Counted from the first letter of the stretch, positions 50,598 to 59,895 are shown. The stretch is 64,000 nucleotides of DNA from Rhodospirillales bacterium (GCA_009377525.1 WHTW01000002.1:1-64000); one strand, 5' to 3'. The notes: generated by a model from the sequence alone, not told the origin. Program-made: numbers and translations.

Positions 50598-52187
50598 TCA
50601 CGGATCGATCAGTACGCCGGGATTCATCATGCCCTTGGGGTCGAGCTCGCGCTTGGCACCGCGCAATGCCTTGGCGAACAGCTCCGGCCTCTGCTTGTCG
50701 TAGAACGGCCGATGGAAGCGGCCGACCGCGTGATGATGCGTGGTCGTGCCGCCATGCTCGACGGTTGCGGCGGTGCAGGTCGACAGCACTTCCATGAACT
50801 GATCGAGCGCGGCCCGCTTGTCCAAGATGCCGCCGAAGGTGAAGTAGAGGCAGGGGCCGTCGGGATAGACGTGGGTGAAGCGGCAGGTGACGGTGCCCTC
50901 GCGGCCGGTCACGCGCCTGATCGTGTCCTGGGTGATCTTCGTGATCTTCTGATGGAAGTCGCGGAAGCGTTCCCAGGTCATCGCGGTCTCGAAGGTCGAG
51001 GAGAGGATGCCGCGCGCCACCGCGTGCTCGCCGTAGTGCGGCGCCCGGATGAACTTGTTGCGCCAGGCGCCGGCTGCGCCCGAGCGATGGGCATTCTCGT
51101 CGTCGGCGCCGGGCTCGGGCACGCCGCCGTGGCCGGCGCAGATCTCCAGCGCCCGCTTCATCCAGGCATCAAGAGGATGGTCGGCGGACTCGAAAGCCAG
51201 CACGAGCACGGCCTCCTGATTGCTCCATGGGATGTTGGGCAGGGCCTCGCGCGCTTCCAGCAGCCGGCAGTTGGCGGGATAAAGCCCGGCCTGGGTGATC
51301 TCGCGCACCGCATCGGCGCCGTCGAAGAAGGTCTTGAAGCGCACCGAGGCGGACGCGCGGAACGTCGGCTTCTTGCGCAGGCGCACCCAGGCTTCGGTGA
51401 TGATGCCCAAAATGCCCTCGGAGCCGATGAACATGCGGTCGGGACTGGGCCCTGCGCCCGAGCCCGGGAGACGGCGCGTCTCCAGGGCGCCGGCCGGCGT
51501 CACCACTCTGGTGCTTTCGACGAAGTCGTCGATATGGGTGTAGAGCGTGGCGTAATGGCCGCCCGAGCGCGTGGCGATCCAGCCGCCGAGCGTCGAGCAG
51601 CGATAGGCCTGCATGTAGTGGCGCATGGTGAAGGGCGTGTTGCGCAGCTCGTCCTCGATGGCCGGCCCGTAGATGCCACCCTGGATGCGCGCGGCGTGGC
51701 TCACCGGGTCGACCTCCAGCACCTTGTCCATGTGGCGCGTCGAGATTGTCACCACCTTGTCGAACGCCGCACTCGGTTCGATGCCCTTCACCACCGACGA
51801 GCCGCCACCATAGGGGATCGCCTTGGCGCCGATCCGGTCGCACCAGTCGAGCAGGCGCACGACGTCCTGCTCGTTCTCGGGGAACGCGACGGCATCGGGC
51901 GGATTGGGCACCTGGCGCATGAACATGCGCATGGTGTCGAAGCCCGCCTTGCCGTAGCTGTGCTCCAGCCGCGTCAGGTGATCGATGCGCACGATGTCCT
52001 TCAGCGCGTCAGGCACGGCAACGCGCGGGGCGCGCAGCGTGATCTCCTCCGGCCTGGGCGGCGGCGTGACGTCGAAGCTGTTGAGGCCGTAGCGCTGGGC
52101 GATCTCGGATTCCCAGGGCTTGATCTCTTCCGGCGTCAGGTCTTCGTCGGCGTAGCCCCAGGCATAGAACTTCTTCTGCCGCCGCAT
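50598..52187 (-). CDS. FAD-binding oxidase (alkyl-DHAP synthase / PCMH type)
   Basis: 529 residues. Motifs: PPDAVAFPENEQDVVRLLDW, AKAIPYGGGSSVVKG (FAD pyrophosphate loop), RSGGHYATLYTHIDDFVEST and GSEGILGIITEAWVRLRKKP. The C-terminal FAD-oxidase domain ends VEHGGTTTHHHAVGRFHRPF. The alignment is closest to alkyldihydroxyacetonephosphate-synthase-like oxidases in bacteria. The substrate is unknown. It starts 25 bases after the dioxygenase gene stop. Confidence 0.88.
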   Translation of the reverse strand: MRRQKKFYAWGYADEDLTPEEIKPWESEIAQRYGLNSFDVTPPPRPEEITLRAPRVAVPDALKDIVRIDHLTRLEHSYGKAGFDTMRMFMRQVPNPPDAVAFPENEQDVVRLLDWCDRIGAKAIPYGGGSSVVKGIEPSAAFDKVVTISTRHMDKVLEVDPVSHAARIQGGIYGPAIEDELRNTPFTMRHYMQAYRCSTLGGWIATRSGGHYATLYTHIDDFVESTRVVTPAGALETRRLPGSGAGPSPDRMFIGSEGILGIITEAWVRLRKKPTFRASASVRFKTFFDGADAVREITQAGLYPANCRLLEAREALPNIPWSNQEAVLVLAFESADHPLDAWMKRALEICAGHGGVPEPGADDENAHRSGAAGAWRNKFIRAPHYGEHAVARGILSSTFETAMTWERFRDFHQKITKITQDTIRRVTGREGTVTCRFTHVYPDGPCLYFTFGGILDKRAALDQFMEVLSTCTAATVEHGGTTTHHHAVGRFHRPFYDKQRPELFAKALRGAKRELDPKGMMNPGVLIDP

Positions 52188-52212
52188 GTTTCCTCCGATT
52201 TTGTTCGCTGGT

Positions 52213-53079
52213 TCAGGCCGCGAAGGCCACGGGCCTGTTCGTTCCCTTGATCTGCGTGCGATGCATGATGCGCCGCGCCGTGCCGTCGAACGGATCGCGC
52301 CGGTGCATGGTCGAGCGGTTGTCCCACATCACGAGGTCGCCGAGCTGCCAGACATGCTGGTAGACGAATCGCGGCTGGGTGGCATGCGTCCACAATTCCT
52401 CCAGCAGCGCGTCGGACTCTTCGCGCGAATGGCCTTCGACGCAGGAATTGCGTCGCCGCCCGAGATAGAGCGTGGCGCGGCCGTTGCCGGGATGGCGCAG
52501 GATCGCCGGATGCCAGGCGCCGGGTGCTGCCATGGGGTCGTCGGTCGGCGTGACGCCTTTGCGCAGATAACCGCCGGCATTGTAGGTACCGTCGTGCTTG
52601 ATGCGCCGGCCCTCGATCCTGCGCGCCAAGTCGGCGGGCAGGGCCGCGCAGGCGGCCTGCATGCCGCAGAACCAGGTGTTGCCGCCGCTTTCCGGGATCT
52701 CCATCGAATAGAGCATGGAGGCATCGGGCGGCGTGTCGAGATAACTCATGTCGGTGTGCCACACCGCCTCGCCCGCGCCGAGCGCGCCGATCGGATCGCC
52801 CTTGGGGTCGAGCACGTTGGACACGACGTAGATGTCGGGATAGCCGGGCGGGCTGATGCGGCCGCGCTCCTGGTTGGGCGGCGGGTCGAGCTCGCCGAAA
52901 CGGCGGCTGAAGGCGAGAAGATCGTCGTCACCGAGCTGCTGGCCGCGCAGCAGGATCATTGAATGCTCGGTCCACGCCCGCTCGATCGCCCCGAAGTCGG
53001 ACTCGCTCAGCGATCGCAGATCGACGCCGGAAAGCTCCGCGCCCACCGCCTCGGTCACCGCACGCACCGTCACGGCCAT
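52213..53079 (-). CDS. TauD/TfdA-family 2-oxoglutarate dioxygenase
   Basis: 288 residues from MAVTVRAVTEAVGAELSGVD (ATG 53079, an SD GGAGGAAG just upstream). Iron ligands: AVWHTDMSYL (HxD) and the distal His in STMHRRDPF; the 2OG-binding Arg is in RIMHRTQIKG. It oxidises a small organic molecule such as a sulfonate, phenoxyacid or amino acid. First gene of the leftward run dioxygenase - FAD oxidase - LysE - amidohydrolase. Confidence 0.9.
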   Translation of the reverse strand: MAVTVRAVTEAVGAELSGVDLRSLSESDFGAIERAWTEHSMILLRGQQLGDDDLLAFSRRFGELDPPPNQERGRISPPGYPDIYVVSNVLDPKGDPIGALGAGEAVWHTDMSYLDTPPDASMLYSMEIPESGGNTWFCGMQAACAALPADLARRIEGRRIKHDGTYNAGGYLRKGVTPTDDPMAAPGAWHPAILRHPGNGRATLYLGRRRNSCVEGHSREESDALLEELWTHATQPRFVYQHVWQLGDLVMWDNRSTMHRRDPFDGTARRIMHRTQIKGTNRPVAFAA

Positions 53080-53101
53080 ATCGCTTCCTCCTCTTGCGAC
53101 T

Positions 53102-53225
53102 AGAGCATATTCCGTTCGGCTGGAATCAGCCGAACGGAATATGCCTGTTGCAACAACTAACCCCAGTGCGCGCATTCCCGATTTGATGGAACCGCTCGCG
53201 GTTCCATCAAATCGGGAACCGCTCT
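53102..53225. repeat. 124-bp double-hairpin dispersed repeat, copy 1
   Basis: Framed by AGAGC (53102) and GCTCT (53225). Hairpin 1 is GCATATTCCGTTCGGCT / AGCCGAACGGAATATGC. Hairpin 2 pairs the TTCCCGATTTGATGG region with its complement around GCTCGC. A copy of identical length lies at 59772-59895 with compensating changes in both stems. It is a REP/MITE-like intergenic repeat; the 53080-53265 gap holds nothing else. Confidence 0.85.
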
Positions 53226-53265
53226 GGATGATCGACCCGCTTCAGCGGTCGATCAAGCGCCCCCA

Positions 53266-54309
53266 TCACGCCCCGAGCAACTGCTTCATCCAGCTCGTGA
53301 GCTTGGCCGCAGCGGCGGGCGCGATCGGCCCGGCGAAACCGGCATCCGTCGGCCATTGCGCCAGCTTGAGATTGTGGCTGGCCGCGGGGATGACCACCGC
53401 CTCGCCCGGCGCATCACGCTTGCCGAGCGCGTCGATCAGGGGCTGCACGTCCTCCATGAGCACGACCTGGCGATCGGCGGCGCCTTGCAGCACCAGGCAG
53501 GGCAGGCGCGAGGCCGCCAGCGCCTGTGCGGGATCGAACGCCAGCAGGCGCTGCAGGAAGGGTCCGGCATAGGGCGGGAACAGCGCGCCGAGCTCGCGCG
53601 GCAAGTCGGCCGGCACATGGCCGGTCGCTTCGATGGCGGCGATGGCGCGATCGGCCGGCGCCACGAGATTGGGGGCGCCGCGCCCGATCTGGGCGCGCAG
53701 GATCTCGGCAAGCTTCCGGCCGGGCGTGGCCACGAGCACCATGCCGTGCGGCGGGTTCCGCTTGATGGTGGGAGCCGCGGCCAGCACCAGCAGTCCACCC
53801 TCGCTGTGTCCCAGCAGGGCGGTGGCATAGGGCTTGATCTCGTCGTGCTTCACCAGCTCGGCGTGGGCGGCGGCAACGTCGCCGACGAAGTTGTCCCAGG
53901 AGAAGAAGCGCTCCAGCTCGGCAATCGAGCCGTGCGGCTTGGACGTCGAGGCGCCGATGCCGCGCTTGTCGTAACGCAGGCTGGCGATGCCGGCTGCGGC
54001 CAGGAGCTCGGCGATCTGCTTCAGGAGATCGATGCGGTCGGGCACCAGCGTGTTGTTGCCGTCGCGGTCGGTCGGGCCGCTGCCCGACACCAGCACGACA
54101 CCCGGCACCTTCTCGAGCTCGCTCCAGATCGGCAGCAGCAAGGCGCCGGCGAGCGTGGCGCCCTCGCTGCCGGTGAAGCGCACGGCGCGTTGCTTGGTGC
54201 CCTTGGCGTAGAAGCGCGGCCGCGCCGGCTGCGCTTCGGCCGCGAGCGGCGTGAGCGCCCCTGGCGCTGTGAGCGCCATAAACGCCAGCAGCGCTCGGCG
54301 AAGAATCAT
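53266..54309 (-). CDS. Secreted alpha/beta hydrolase
   Basis: 347 residues. The signal peptide MILRRALLAFMALTAPGALT is cut near AEA. The hydrolase fold has VPGVVLVSGSGPTDRDGNN, LRYDKRGIGAST (Asp/acid turn region) and the nucleophile elbow LLGHSEGGLLVLAAA (GxSxG). The acid lies in LQGAADRQV and the His in PAASHNLKL. It probably cleaves an ester or peptide bond in the periplasm. Its start overlaps the HIT gene stop by four bases. Confidence 0.88.
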   Translation of the reverse strand: MILRRALLAFMALTAPGALTPLAAEAQPARPRFYAKGTKQRAVRFTGSEGATLAGALLLPIWSELEKVPGVVLVSGSGPTDRDGNNTLVPDRIDLLKQIAELLAAAGIASLRYDKRGIGASTSKPHGSIAELERFFSWDNFVGDVAAAHAELVKHDEIKPYATALLGHSEGGLLVLAAAPTIKRNPPHGMVLVATPGRKLAEILRAQIGRGAPNLVAPADRAIAAIEATGHVPADLPRELGALFPPYAGPFLQRLLAFDPAQALAASRLPCLVLQGAADRQVVLMEDVQPLIDALGKRDAPGEAVVIPAASHNLKLAQWPTDAGFAGPIAPAAAAKLTSWMKQLLGA

Positions 54310-54674
54310 TCGTGGACGCGGCCGAAGCGCGGCCGGTGGCGGCCGCTGACGATATGGACATGGAAATGGAACACGATCTGACCGCCATTGGCGCCGTTGT
54401 TGGCGACCAGGCGATAGCCGTCCTGTTCCAGCCCGAGCTGGCGCGCCACCCGGCCGACGGCCCGCCAGAAGCCGGCGATGGTCTCGGTCGGCGCGGTGGC
54501 ACTGAAATCCATGTTGGACACGTACTCGCCCTTGGGGATCACCAGCACGTGCACCGGCGCCTGCGGGTTGATGTCGTGGAAGGCGAGCGCGTGGTCGTCC
54601 TCATAGACCTTCTTGCACGGCAGCTCGCCGCGCAGGATGCGCGCAAAGATGTTGTTGCGGTCGTAGTCGGCCAT
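54306..54674 (-). CDS. HIT-family hydrolase (HinT-like)
   Basis: 122 residues. The catalytic HxHxHxx motif is in IVFHFHVHIVSGRH, and the N-terminal CKKVYEDDHALAFHDINPQA and VHVLVIPKG strands are typical. It cleaves nucleoside phosphoramidates or AMP-lysine. The position after hisE is standard in alphaproteobacterial his clusters. Confidence 0.95.
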   Translation of the reverse strand: MADYDRNNIFARILRGELPCKKVYEDDHALAFHDINPQAPVHVLVIPKGEYVSNMDFSATAPTETIAGFWRAVGRVARQLGLEQDGYRLVANNGANGGQIVFHFHVHIVSGRHRPRFGRVHE

Positions 54675-54718
54675 GGCCCCGGTTTAGCGCGGGGCCGGCG
54701 GCCCGTCACCGTGGCCCG

Positions 54719-55105
54719 TCACTTCTGCTTGCGTGCGGCCTTCTCGGCGATGCCCGACAGGCCCTCGCGGCGGGCGAGCTCGGTCCACACCGCCTTGGGC
54801 TTCACGCCGGTCGCCGCCCACAGGGTGAGCAGGTGATAGAGCATGTCGGCGCTCTCGCCGACCAGCTTCGGCCGGTCGCCGCGGATGCCCTCGATCAGCG
54901 CCTCGACCGCTTCCTCGCCCAGCTTCTTGGCGATCTGCTGGCGGCCGCGGCTGAACAGGCGGGCGGTATAGGAGGTGTCGGGGTCGGCGCCCTTGCGGCT
55001 GTCGATCACGAGATAGAGACGGTCGAGCACATGCTCATCGCCGCCGGCAGCGCCGTTGCCGCGCTTCTTCTTGTGCGCCTTCTTGGCTTTTTTGTTCTTG
55101 GCCAT
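54719..55105 (-). CDS. hisE: Phosphoribosyl-ATP pyrophosphatase (HisE)
   Basis: 128 residues. The MazG-like core has [20 protein letters not shown] and [20 protein letters not shown] (E-E...E...D metal site). It hydrolyses phosphoribosyl-ATP in step 2 of histidine synthesis. The N-terminus carries an unusual Lys/Arg-rich stretch ([14 protein letters not shown]), which is not typical of HisE and could be a false extension or nucleic-acid-binding tail. It lies 81 bases after hisF and before the HIT gene. Confidence 0.92.
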   Translation of the reverse strand: MAKNKKAKKAHKKKRGNGAAGGDEHVLDRLYLVIDSRKGADPDTSYTARLFSRGRQQIAKKLGEEAVEALIEGIRGDRPKLVGESADMLYHLLTLWAATGVKPKAVWTELARREGLSGIAEKAARKQK

Positions 55106-55186
55106 CCGGGGATTTACTCCACGCCCGAGGGGACGGGCGATTGCGTGCGCCTCTTACTGGAGCGCTGCGGCGATCCTACGCCAAAA

Positions 55187-55960
55187 TCACGCGGCGCGCG
55201 AGATTTGTCGGATGGGAACGCCGGCCTGGGCCAGCCGCTCCTTCGCCTGGGCGATGGTGAACTCGCCGAAATGGAAGATCGAGGCGGCGAGCACCGCCGA
55301 GGCGCCGCCCTGCACGACCCCCTCGACCAGGTGATCGAGCGTGCCGACGCCGCCCGAGGCCACGACCGGCACCGGCACGGCATCCGACACCGCGCGGGTG
55401 AGTGCGAGGTCGAAGCCCGACTTGGTGCCGTCGCGGTCCATCGAGGTCAGCAGGATCTCGCCGGCGCCCGACTCGGTCATGCGCCGTGCCCAGCCGACGG
55501 CGTCGAGCCCGGTGGGCTTGCGGCCGCCATGGGTGAAGACCTCCCAGCGGCCGGGCGCGGTCTGGCGGGCGTCGATCGCCACCACGATGCACTGGTCGCC
55601 GTATTTCTCCGCCGCCTCGCGCACAAACTCGGGCCGCGCCACGGCAGCCGAGTTGATCGATACCTTGTCGGCGCCGGCCAGCAGCAGGCGGCGGATGTCC
55701 TCGACCTGACGCACGCCGCCGCCGACGGTCAGCGGCATGAAGCACTGCTCGGCCGTGCGCGCCACCACGTCGAGGATGGTGTCGCGGTTCTCGTGGCTGG
55801 CCGTGATGTCGAGGAAGGTGAGCTCGTCGGCGCCGGCGGCGTCGTAGATACGCGCCTGCTCGACCGGATCGCCGGCATCGCGCAGCCCGACGAACTGCAC
55901 GCCCTTGACGACGCGGCCGTCCTTGACGTCGAGGCAGGGGATGATGCGGACTTTCAGCAC
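55187..55960 (-). CDS. hisF: Imidazole glycerol phosphate synthase cyclase subunit (HisF)
   Basis: 257 residues of a TIM barrel. Catalytic Asp11 is in [15 protein letters not shown], and the second Asp lies in [17 protein letters not shown] (about 130). The phosphate sites are in [11 protein letters not shown] and [13 protein letters not shown]. With HisH it forms imidazole-glycerol phosphate and AICAR from PRFAR. It is 2 bases after hisA. HisH is not in this window. Confidence 0.97.
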   Translation of the reverse strand: MLKVRIIPCLDVKDGRVVKGVQFVGLRDAGDPVEQARIYDAAGADELTFLDITASHENRDTILDVVARTAEQCFMPLTVGGGVRQVEDIRRLLLAGADKVSINSAAVARPEFVREAAEKYGDQCIVVAIDARQTAPGRWEVFTHGGRKPTGLDAVGWARRMTESGAGEILLTSMDRDGTKSGFDLALTRAVSDAVPVPVVASGGVGTLDHLVEGVVQGGASAVLAASIFHFGEFTIAQAKERLAQAGVPIRQISRAA

Positions 55961-55962
55961 CG

Positions 55963-56691
55963 CTACTCGCCCTTCAGGACGCGAATGGCGTCGGGCACCG
56001 TCACGCGTCCGTCATAGAGGGCGCGGCCGACGATGGCGCCGATGATGCCGAATTCCTCGGCGGGCCTGAGCTCGCGCAGGTCGTCGAGCGAGCTGACGCC
56101 GCCGGAGGCAATGACCGACGTGGTGAGATGCTGGGCGAGTGTCACCGTGGCATCGACATTGACGCCGCCCATGGCGCCGTCGCGGTCGATGTCGGTGTAG
56201 ATGATGGCGGCGATGCCCGCGTCCTCGAAGCGCAAGGCGAGGTCGAGCGCGCGCACCGTGCTCTGCCTGGTCCAGCCGTCGACCGCGACCAGCCCGTCAC
56301 GGGCATCGATGCCGACGGCGATCTGGTTGGGCCACTGCTTGCAGGCGGCCTTCACCAGGCCCGGCTCCTTGACCGCGACGGTGCCCAGGATGACGCGCTG
56401 CACGCCGGCCTCGATCCATTGGGCGATGCTCTCGATGGTGCGGATGCCGCCGCCGAGCTGGGCCGGCACCTCGACCTCCTTGAGGATGTTCTGGACCGCC
56501 GCCCGATTGACCGGATGGCCCTCGACCGCGCCATTGAGGTCGACCAGATGCAGCCATTCGCAGCCGGCATTGGCGAACGCCTTGGCCTGGGCCGCCGGGC
56601 TGTCGTTGAACACCGTGGCCTTGGCCATGTCGCCGCGCAGCAGGCGCACGCACTTGCCGTCCTTGAGGTCGATGGCGGGAAACAGAAGCAT
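55963..56691 (-). CDS. hisA: ProFAR isomerase (HisA)
   Basis: 242 residues, TIM barrel. Catalytic Asp8 is in [16 protein letters not shown] and the second Asp in [15 protein letters not shown]. Phosphate sites: [15 protein letters not shown] and [15 protein letters not shown]. It catalyses the Amadori rearrangement in histidine synthesis. hisA and hisF are a tight pair; a toxin-antitoxin pair rather than hisH lies upstream. Confidence 0.97.
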   Translation of the reverse strand: MLLFPAIDLKDGKCVRLLRGDMAKATVFNDSPAAQAKAFANAGCEWLHLVDLNGAVEGHPVNRAAVQNILKEVEVPAQLGGGIRTIESIAQWIEAGVQRVILGTVAVKEPGLVKAACKQWPNQIAVGIDARDGLVAVDGWTRQSTVRALDLALRFEDAGIAAIIYTDIDRDGAMGGVNVDATVTLAQHLTTSVIASGGVSSLDDLRELRPAEEFGIIGAIVGRALYDGRVTVPDAIRVLKGE

Positions 56692-56770
56692 GGCGGCGGC
56701 GGGTTTAGCGCGATGAGCCGGCTGGCGCTAGCGCCATTGGCGAGCCCACCGGGCTCGGCAGGGTGAGGCC

Positions 56771-57202
56771 TCAGGACCGTCTACGCGGCAGTGGAACATG
56801 CGAGACGTGTCGATCGACAAATGCGCGTGGCGACAGCACGTCTACATCCAGTCGCACATGCGGCGGGTAGTGGCGCAAATTGCCGGTAACAAGCGTTGCC
56901 TCGCCGGCAAGGGCTGTCGCAAGGAACGCTGAATCGGTTGGATCTGGGACAATGACAGGCCACGGGACGGTCGCCACCGCCAACCCCCTTGCCTGAATTT
57001 CTTGGAGAACCGCCTGGACCACCTCGGGGCGAATCTTCAGCTCCCGGCGCTGCAGGACGTCAGCGTACTCGATGAGCATTTCGTCGCTGTACACGATGTC
57101 GATCAGACGGTTCGTCAGCAGATCGATAATCAGTCCAGGCGGGCCACTGGGTGACAGCAATCCGGAGACGACGACGTTCGTGTCCAGGACGAGACGGATC
57201 AA
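56771..57202 (-). CDS. PIN-domain toxin (putative ribonuclease)
   Basis: 143 residues. The PIN active-site acids: Asp7 in RLVLDTNVVVSG, Glu in EMLIEYADVLQR, Asp in PDPTDSAFLATALAG and the following NLRHY strand. It belongs to the COG1569-type putative toxin family. It would cleave RNA when free of its antitoxin. Its start overlaps the antitoxin stop by four bases. Confidence 0.9.
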   Translation of the reverse strand: MIRLVLDTNVVVSGLLSPSGPPGLIIDLLTNRLIDIVYSDEMLIEYADVLQRRELKIRPEVVQAVLQEIQARGLAVATVPWPVIVPDPTDSAFLATALAGEATLVTGNLRHYPPHVRLDVDVLSPRAFVDRHVSHVPLPRRRS

Positions 57203-57510
57203 TGACGGCCCGTTCGCCTGGCCTGCGCTTTCCGCTCGCTCCGGCTCTTGGCGATGATCCTGTCGATCTGCGTCATCGTCAGCCTATTGGCGCCAGTTTG
57301 AGCGGCGCGCAGACGGATATCGCGGACGGCGCGCAGGGCTCTCAGGCGGTGCACGAGATCAAGCGCCTCGTCGAATGTCTCGGCGGTGACGGGAAGCATG
57401 ATCGCCAGAGGCTTGCCGTTGGCCGTCAGCACGGCATCCTCTTCGCGCGCCAACGCTTCGCGAACGGCTCGCGGTCGCGTTCGAAAGTCGCGGATGGTCA
57501 CGGTCTTCAT
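57199..57510 (-). CDS. Antitoxin (Phd/YefM-like)
   Basis: 103 residues, MKTVTIRDFRTRPRAVREAL, then EDAVLTANGKPLAIMLPVTA: the fold of Phd/YefM-type antitoxins, which bind DNA through the N-terminus and toxin through the C-terminus. A perfect 16-bp palindrome is 22-37 bases upstream of its start and is its likely operator. Confidence 0.85.
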   Translation of the reverse strand: MKTVTIRDFRTRPRAVREALAREEDAVLTANGKPLAIMLPVTAETFDEALDLVHRLRALRAVRDIRLRAAQTGANRLTMTQIDRIIAKSRSERKAQARRTGRH

Positions 57511-57531
57511 CTTCGGAGTGTATCAAACAGG

Positions 57532-57547
57532 GGTGACAATTGTCACC
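57532..57547. promoter_or_regulatory. Operator palindrome of the toxin-antitoxin operon
   Basis: GGTGACAATTGTCACC, a perfect 16-bp palindrome 22 bases upstream of the antitoxin start. Typical placement for autoregulation by the antitoxin or the complex. Confidence 0.65.
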
Positions 57548-57565
57548 ACATGAGGTCAGCAGACA

Positions 57566-57853
57566 TTACTCCCGACGCGGCGGCCGGCCGCGCCGGTCGG
57601 CCGGCTGCGCCTCGAGTTCGAGTTCCGGGCCGCGCTTGCGCAGCGTTTGTTCGATCAGGCCGCGGCCCAGCCGCGTCTTGTCGTCGCCCTCGATCAGCCA
57701 GGCAACGCCCCCCGCACGGGCGACCTGGCCGGCGCGGCGCAGCGCGTCGTCGAGCATTTCATAGGTCGCCGGCAAAAGCCGATGCTTGGTGGCGAGGAAC
57801 TCGCGTTCCGAGGTGCAGGTATAGCCGACGGTCCACCAAAGCCTGTAGGTCAT
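57566..57853 (-). CDS. Hypothetical protein (95 aa)
   Basis: MTYRLWWTVGYTCTSEREFL, then LLPATYEMLDDALRRAGQVA and a basic, low-complexity C-terminus (PADRRGRPPRRE). AAGGGAAC lies before the ATG at 57853. No family recognised. It diverges from the M20 amidohydrolase gene. Confidence 0.55.
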   Translation of the reverse strand: MTYRLWWTVGYTCTSEREFLATKHRLLPATYEMLDDALRRAGQVARAGGVAWLIEGDDKTRLGRGLIEQTLRKRGPELELEAQPADRRGRPPRRE

Positions 57854-58002
57854 GCGAAGTTCCCTTCTCTGCGACCCACGACGGCCCGGCTGGCAGTCTA
57901 GTCCAAACGTCATGCCGATCACAGGCCGGTCTCGCGCTCTCGGAGTCGCATGGCGAAGCGGCAAGGCGGCGGCTAATCTGCCGGCCGAACACAAGGACCA
58001 CC

Positions 58003-59196
58003 ATGACCCGATTCACGCCCGATCTTTTCGCCGGTTCCGCGGCCGAGCTGACCGCCATCCGCCGCGACATCCATCGCCATCCCGAGACCGCCTTCGAGGA
58101 GCAGCGGACCTCGCAGATCGTCGCCGACAAGCTGCAGTCCTGGGGCATCGAGGTCCATCGCGGGCTGGCAACGACCGGGGTGGTCGGCACGCTCAAGGGC
58201 AAGCGGCCGGGCCAGAAGACGATCGGTCTGCGCGCCGACATGGATGCGCTGCATCTGCAGGAGAAGAACGAGTTCGACTACGCCTCGGTGCACGCCAACA
58301 AGATGCATGCCTGTGGCCATGACGGGCACACCACAATGCTTCTGGGCGCGGCCAAGCATCTGGCGGCGGCGTCGGATTTCGCCGGCACGGTGCATTTCAT
58401 CTTTCAGCCGGCCGAGGAAGGGCTGGGTGGCGCCCGGGTGATGATCGAGGAAGGGCTGTTCGAGAAGTTCAACTGCGATGCCGTCTACGGCATGCACAAC
58501 ATGCCGGGCTTCCCGAGCGGCCACTTCGCCATCCGCGCCGGCGCCATGCTGGCGTCGTCGGACAGCTGGCAGGTCACCTTCAAGGGCACCGGCGGCCACG
58601 GCGCCATGCCCGATCGCGGCACCGATCCGACCTACGTCGCCGGCCAGTTCATCGTGGCGGTGCAGGGCATCGTCGGCCGCAACGTGCCGCCGAGCCAGGC
58701 CGCCGTGCTGAGCGTCGGCCATATCGCGGCCGGCAGTGCCGGCTCGCCCAACGTCATCCCGTCCGAGGTGCTGGTGAGCGGCACCGCGCGCAGCTTCTCG
58801 GCCGACGTGCGCGACCTCCTGGAGCGGCGCCTGGCGGAGGTTGCCGCGGGCATCGCCCAGGCCGGCGGCTGCACGGCGGAGAGCAAGTATCTCCGGCGCT
58901 ATCCCGCGCTGGTCAACAGCGTCGAGCAGACCTCACTTGCCGTCGAAGCCGCGGCGCTGACGGTGGGCCGCGAGAATGTCGATCCCAACACGCCGCGCAT
59001 CTCGGGCGCGGAGGACTTCGCCTTCATGCTGGAGAAGAAGCCGGGCGCCTACATCATGATCGGCAATGGCGGTCCAGACGAAGGCGGCTGCCACAATGTC
59101 CATTCGCCGCTCTATGACTTCAACGATCGCATCCTGACCACGGGCGCGGCCTATTGGGTCAACCTGGTGCAGCTCGAGCTGGGTGACGCCGCCTGA
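58003..59196 (+). CDS. M20-family amidohydrolase (hippurate/amino-acid amide type)
   Basis: 397 residues from MTRFTPDLFAGSAAELTAIR; AAGGA lies 7 bases before the ATG. Metal ligands: RDIHRHPETAFEE, ACGHDGHTTMLLG, QPAEEGLGGARVM, MHNMPGFPSGHF and the C-terminal HNVHSPLYDFND. The dimerisation domain includes GGHGAMPDRGTDP. It cleaves N-acyl amino acids (HipO/AmaA-type). Monocistronic. Confidence 0.93.
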   Translation: MTRFTPDLFAGSAAELTAIRRDIHRHPETAFEEQRTSQIVADKLQSWGIEVHRGLATTGVVGTLKGKRPGQKTIGLRADMDALHLQEKNEFDYASVHANKMHACGHDGHTTMLLGAAKHLAAASDFAGTVHFIFQPAEEGLGGARVMIEEGLFEKFNCDAVYGMHNMPGFPSGHFAIRAGAMLASSDSWQVTFKGTGGHGAMPDRGTDPTYVAGQFIVAVQGIVGRNVPPSQAAVLSVGHIAAGSAGSPNVIPSEVLVSGTARSFSADVRDLLERRLAEVAAGIAQAGGCTAESKYLRRYPALVNSVEQTSLAVEAAALTVGRENVDPNTPRISGAEDFAFMLEKKPGAYIMIGNGGPDEGGCHNVHSPLYDFNDRILTTGAAYWVNLVQLELGDAA

Positions 59197-59197
59197 T

Positions 59198-59629
59198 CTA
59201 GGCGAGGTAGTCGAACGTCCCGTCGGCGCCGGTGATGTCCCAGCCGGCGCCGTCGTGCAGATGGATGACGGCTTGGGCGTCGACGCCGAAGTCGAACGAC
59301 GTTGCCAGCTCCGGCGCCGCCGCCTCGGCGCCTGTGACGGCGAGGCCATCGGCCAGCGTGCCGAGCGCGACCAGCGGATCGTCGGCGACGATGGACGCGA
59401 GCTGCCCGTCGTTGCTGGGCACGCCGTCGATATGGACGTCACCCGGCTCGCCGAACACGCGGTCGACCGGCGCGCCGTAGGACGGCGCCTCGTCGTAGCA
59501 GGCGTCCATCCAGCGCGTCTGCGGGCTGGCGTAGATCGGAAGTTCGCGGCGATCGAATTCGACCAGATCAACGCCGACTAAAAATGTGGCATCGATGGCC
59601 GAGCTGTCGGAGGGGACCGAGTGGCTCAT
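59198..59629 (-). CDS. Hypothetical acidic protein
   Basis: 143 residues from MSHSVPSDSSAIDATFLVGV. Very acidic, no Lys-rich or TM segment. The C-terminal HDGAGWDITGADGTFDYLA suggests a Ca-binding or beta-rich tail. It starts opposite the 124-bp repeat. No family recognised. It converges on the M20 gene. Confidence 0.5.
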   Translation of the reverse strand: MSHSVPSDSSAIDATFLVGVDLVEFDRRELPIYASPQTRWMDACYDEAPSYGAPVDRVFGEPGDVHIDGVPSNDGQLASIVADDPLVALGTLADGLAVTGAEAAAPELATSFDFGVDAQAVIHLHDGAGWDITGADGTFDYLA

Positions 59630-59771
59630 GGTTTTCAAAAGTCTTTCGTTCTTAAGAACTGAAATATTGGTTCAAGTATACTGAATAAATCCTTGAGAAT
59701 AAAGAGAGAACGTTCGACTCCCGGAAATCTCTTTGAATCGCAAAGACTTGGGTTCGTCGCCGCTCTGGCCT

Positions 59772-59895
59772 AGAGCACAATCCGCGCGGCTGGAATCAGC
59801 CGAGCGGATTGTGCCCGTTGAAGCAACGAGCATCCGGGTGCGCATTTGCGGTCCGATTGAACCGCTAGCGGTTCAATCGGACCGCAAATCGCTCT
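59772..59895. repeat. 124-bp double-hairpin dispersed repeat, copy 2
   Basis: Same length and layout as 53102-53225: AGAGC and GCTCT ends, hairpin 1 GCACAATCCGCGCGGCT with AGCCGAGCGGATTGTGC, hairpin 2 around ACCGCTAGCGGT. Stem sequences differ from copy 1 but pair equally well. The rest of the 59630-59939 gap is AT-rich with no gene. Confidence 0.85.

Noticed and set aside
50358-52250. A 630-codon plus-strand frame opposite the FAD oxidase and part of LysE
   Set aside because: It is antisense to two clear families and shows no motif of its own.
53414-54502. A 362-codon minus-strand frame overlapping the alpha/beta hydrolase and HIT genes
   Set aside because: It is Arg/Ala-rich and in the wrong frame relative to the GxSxG and HxHxH motifs.
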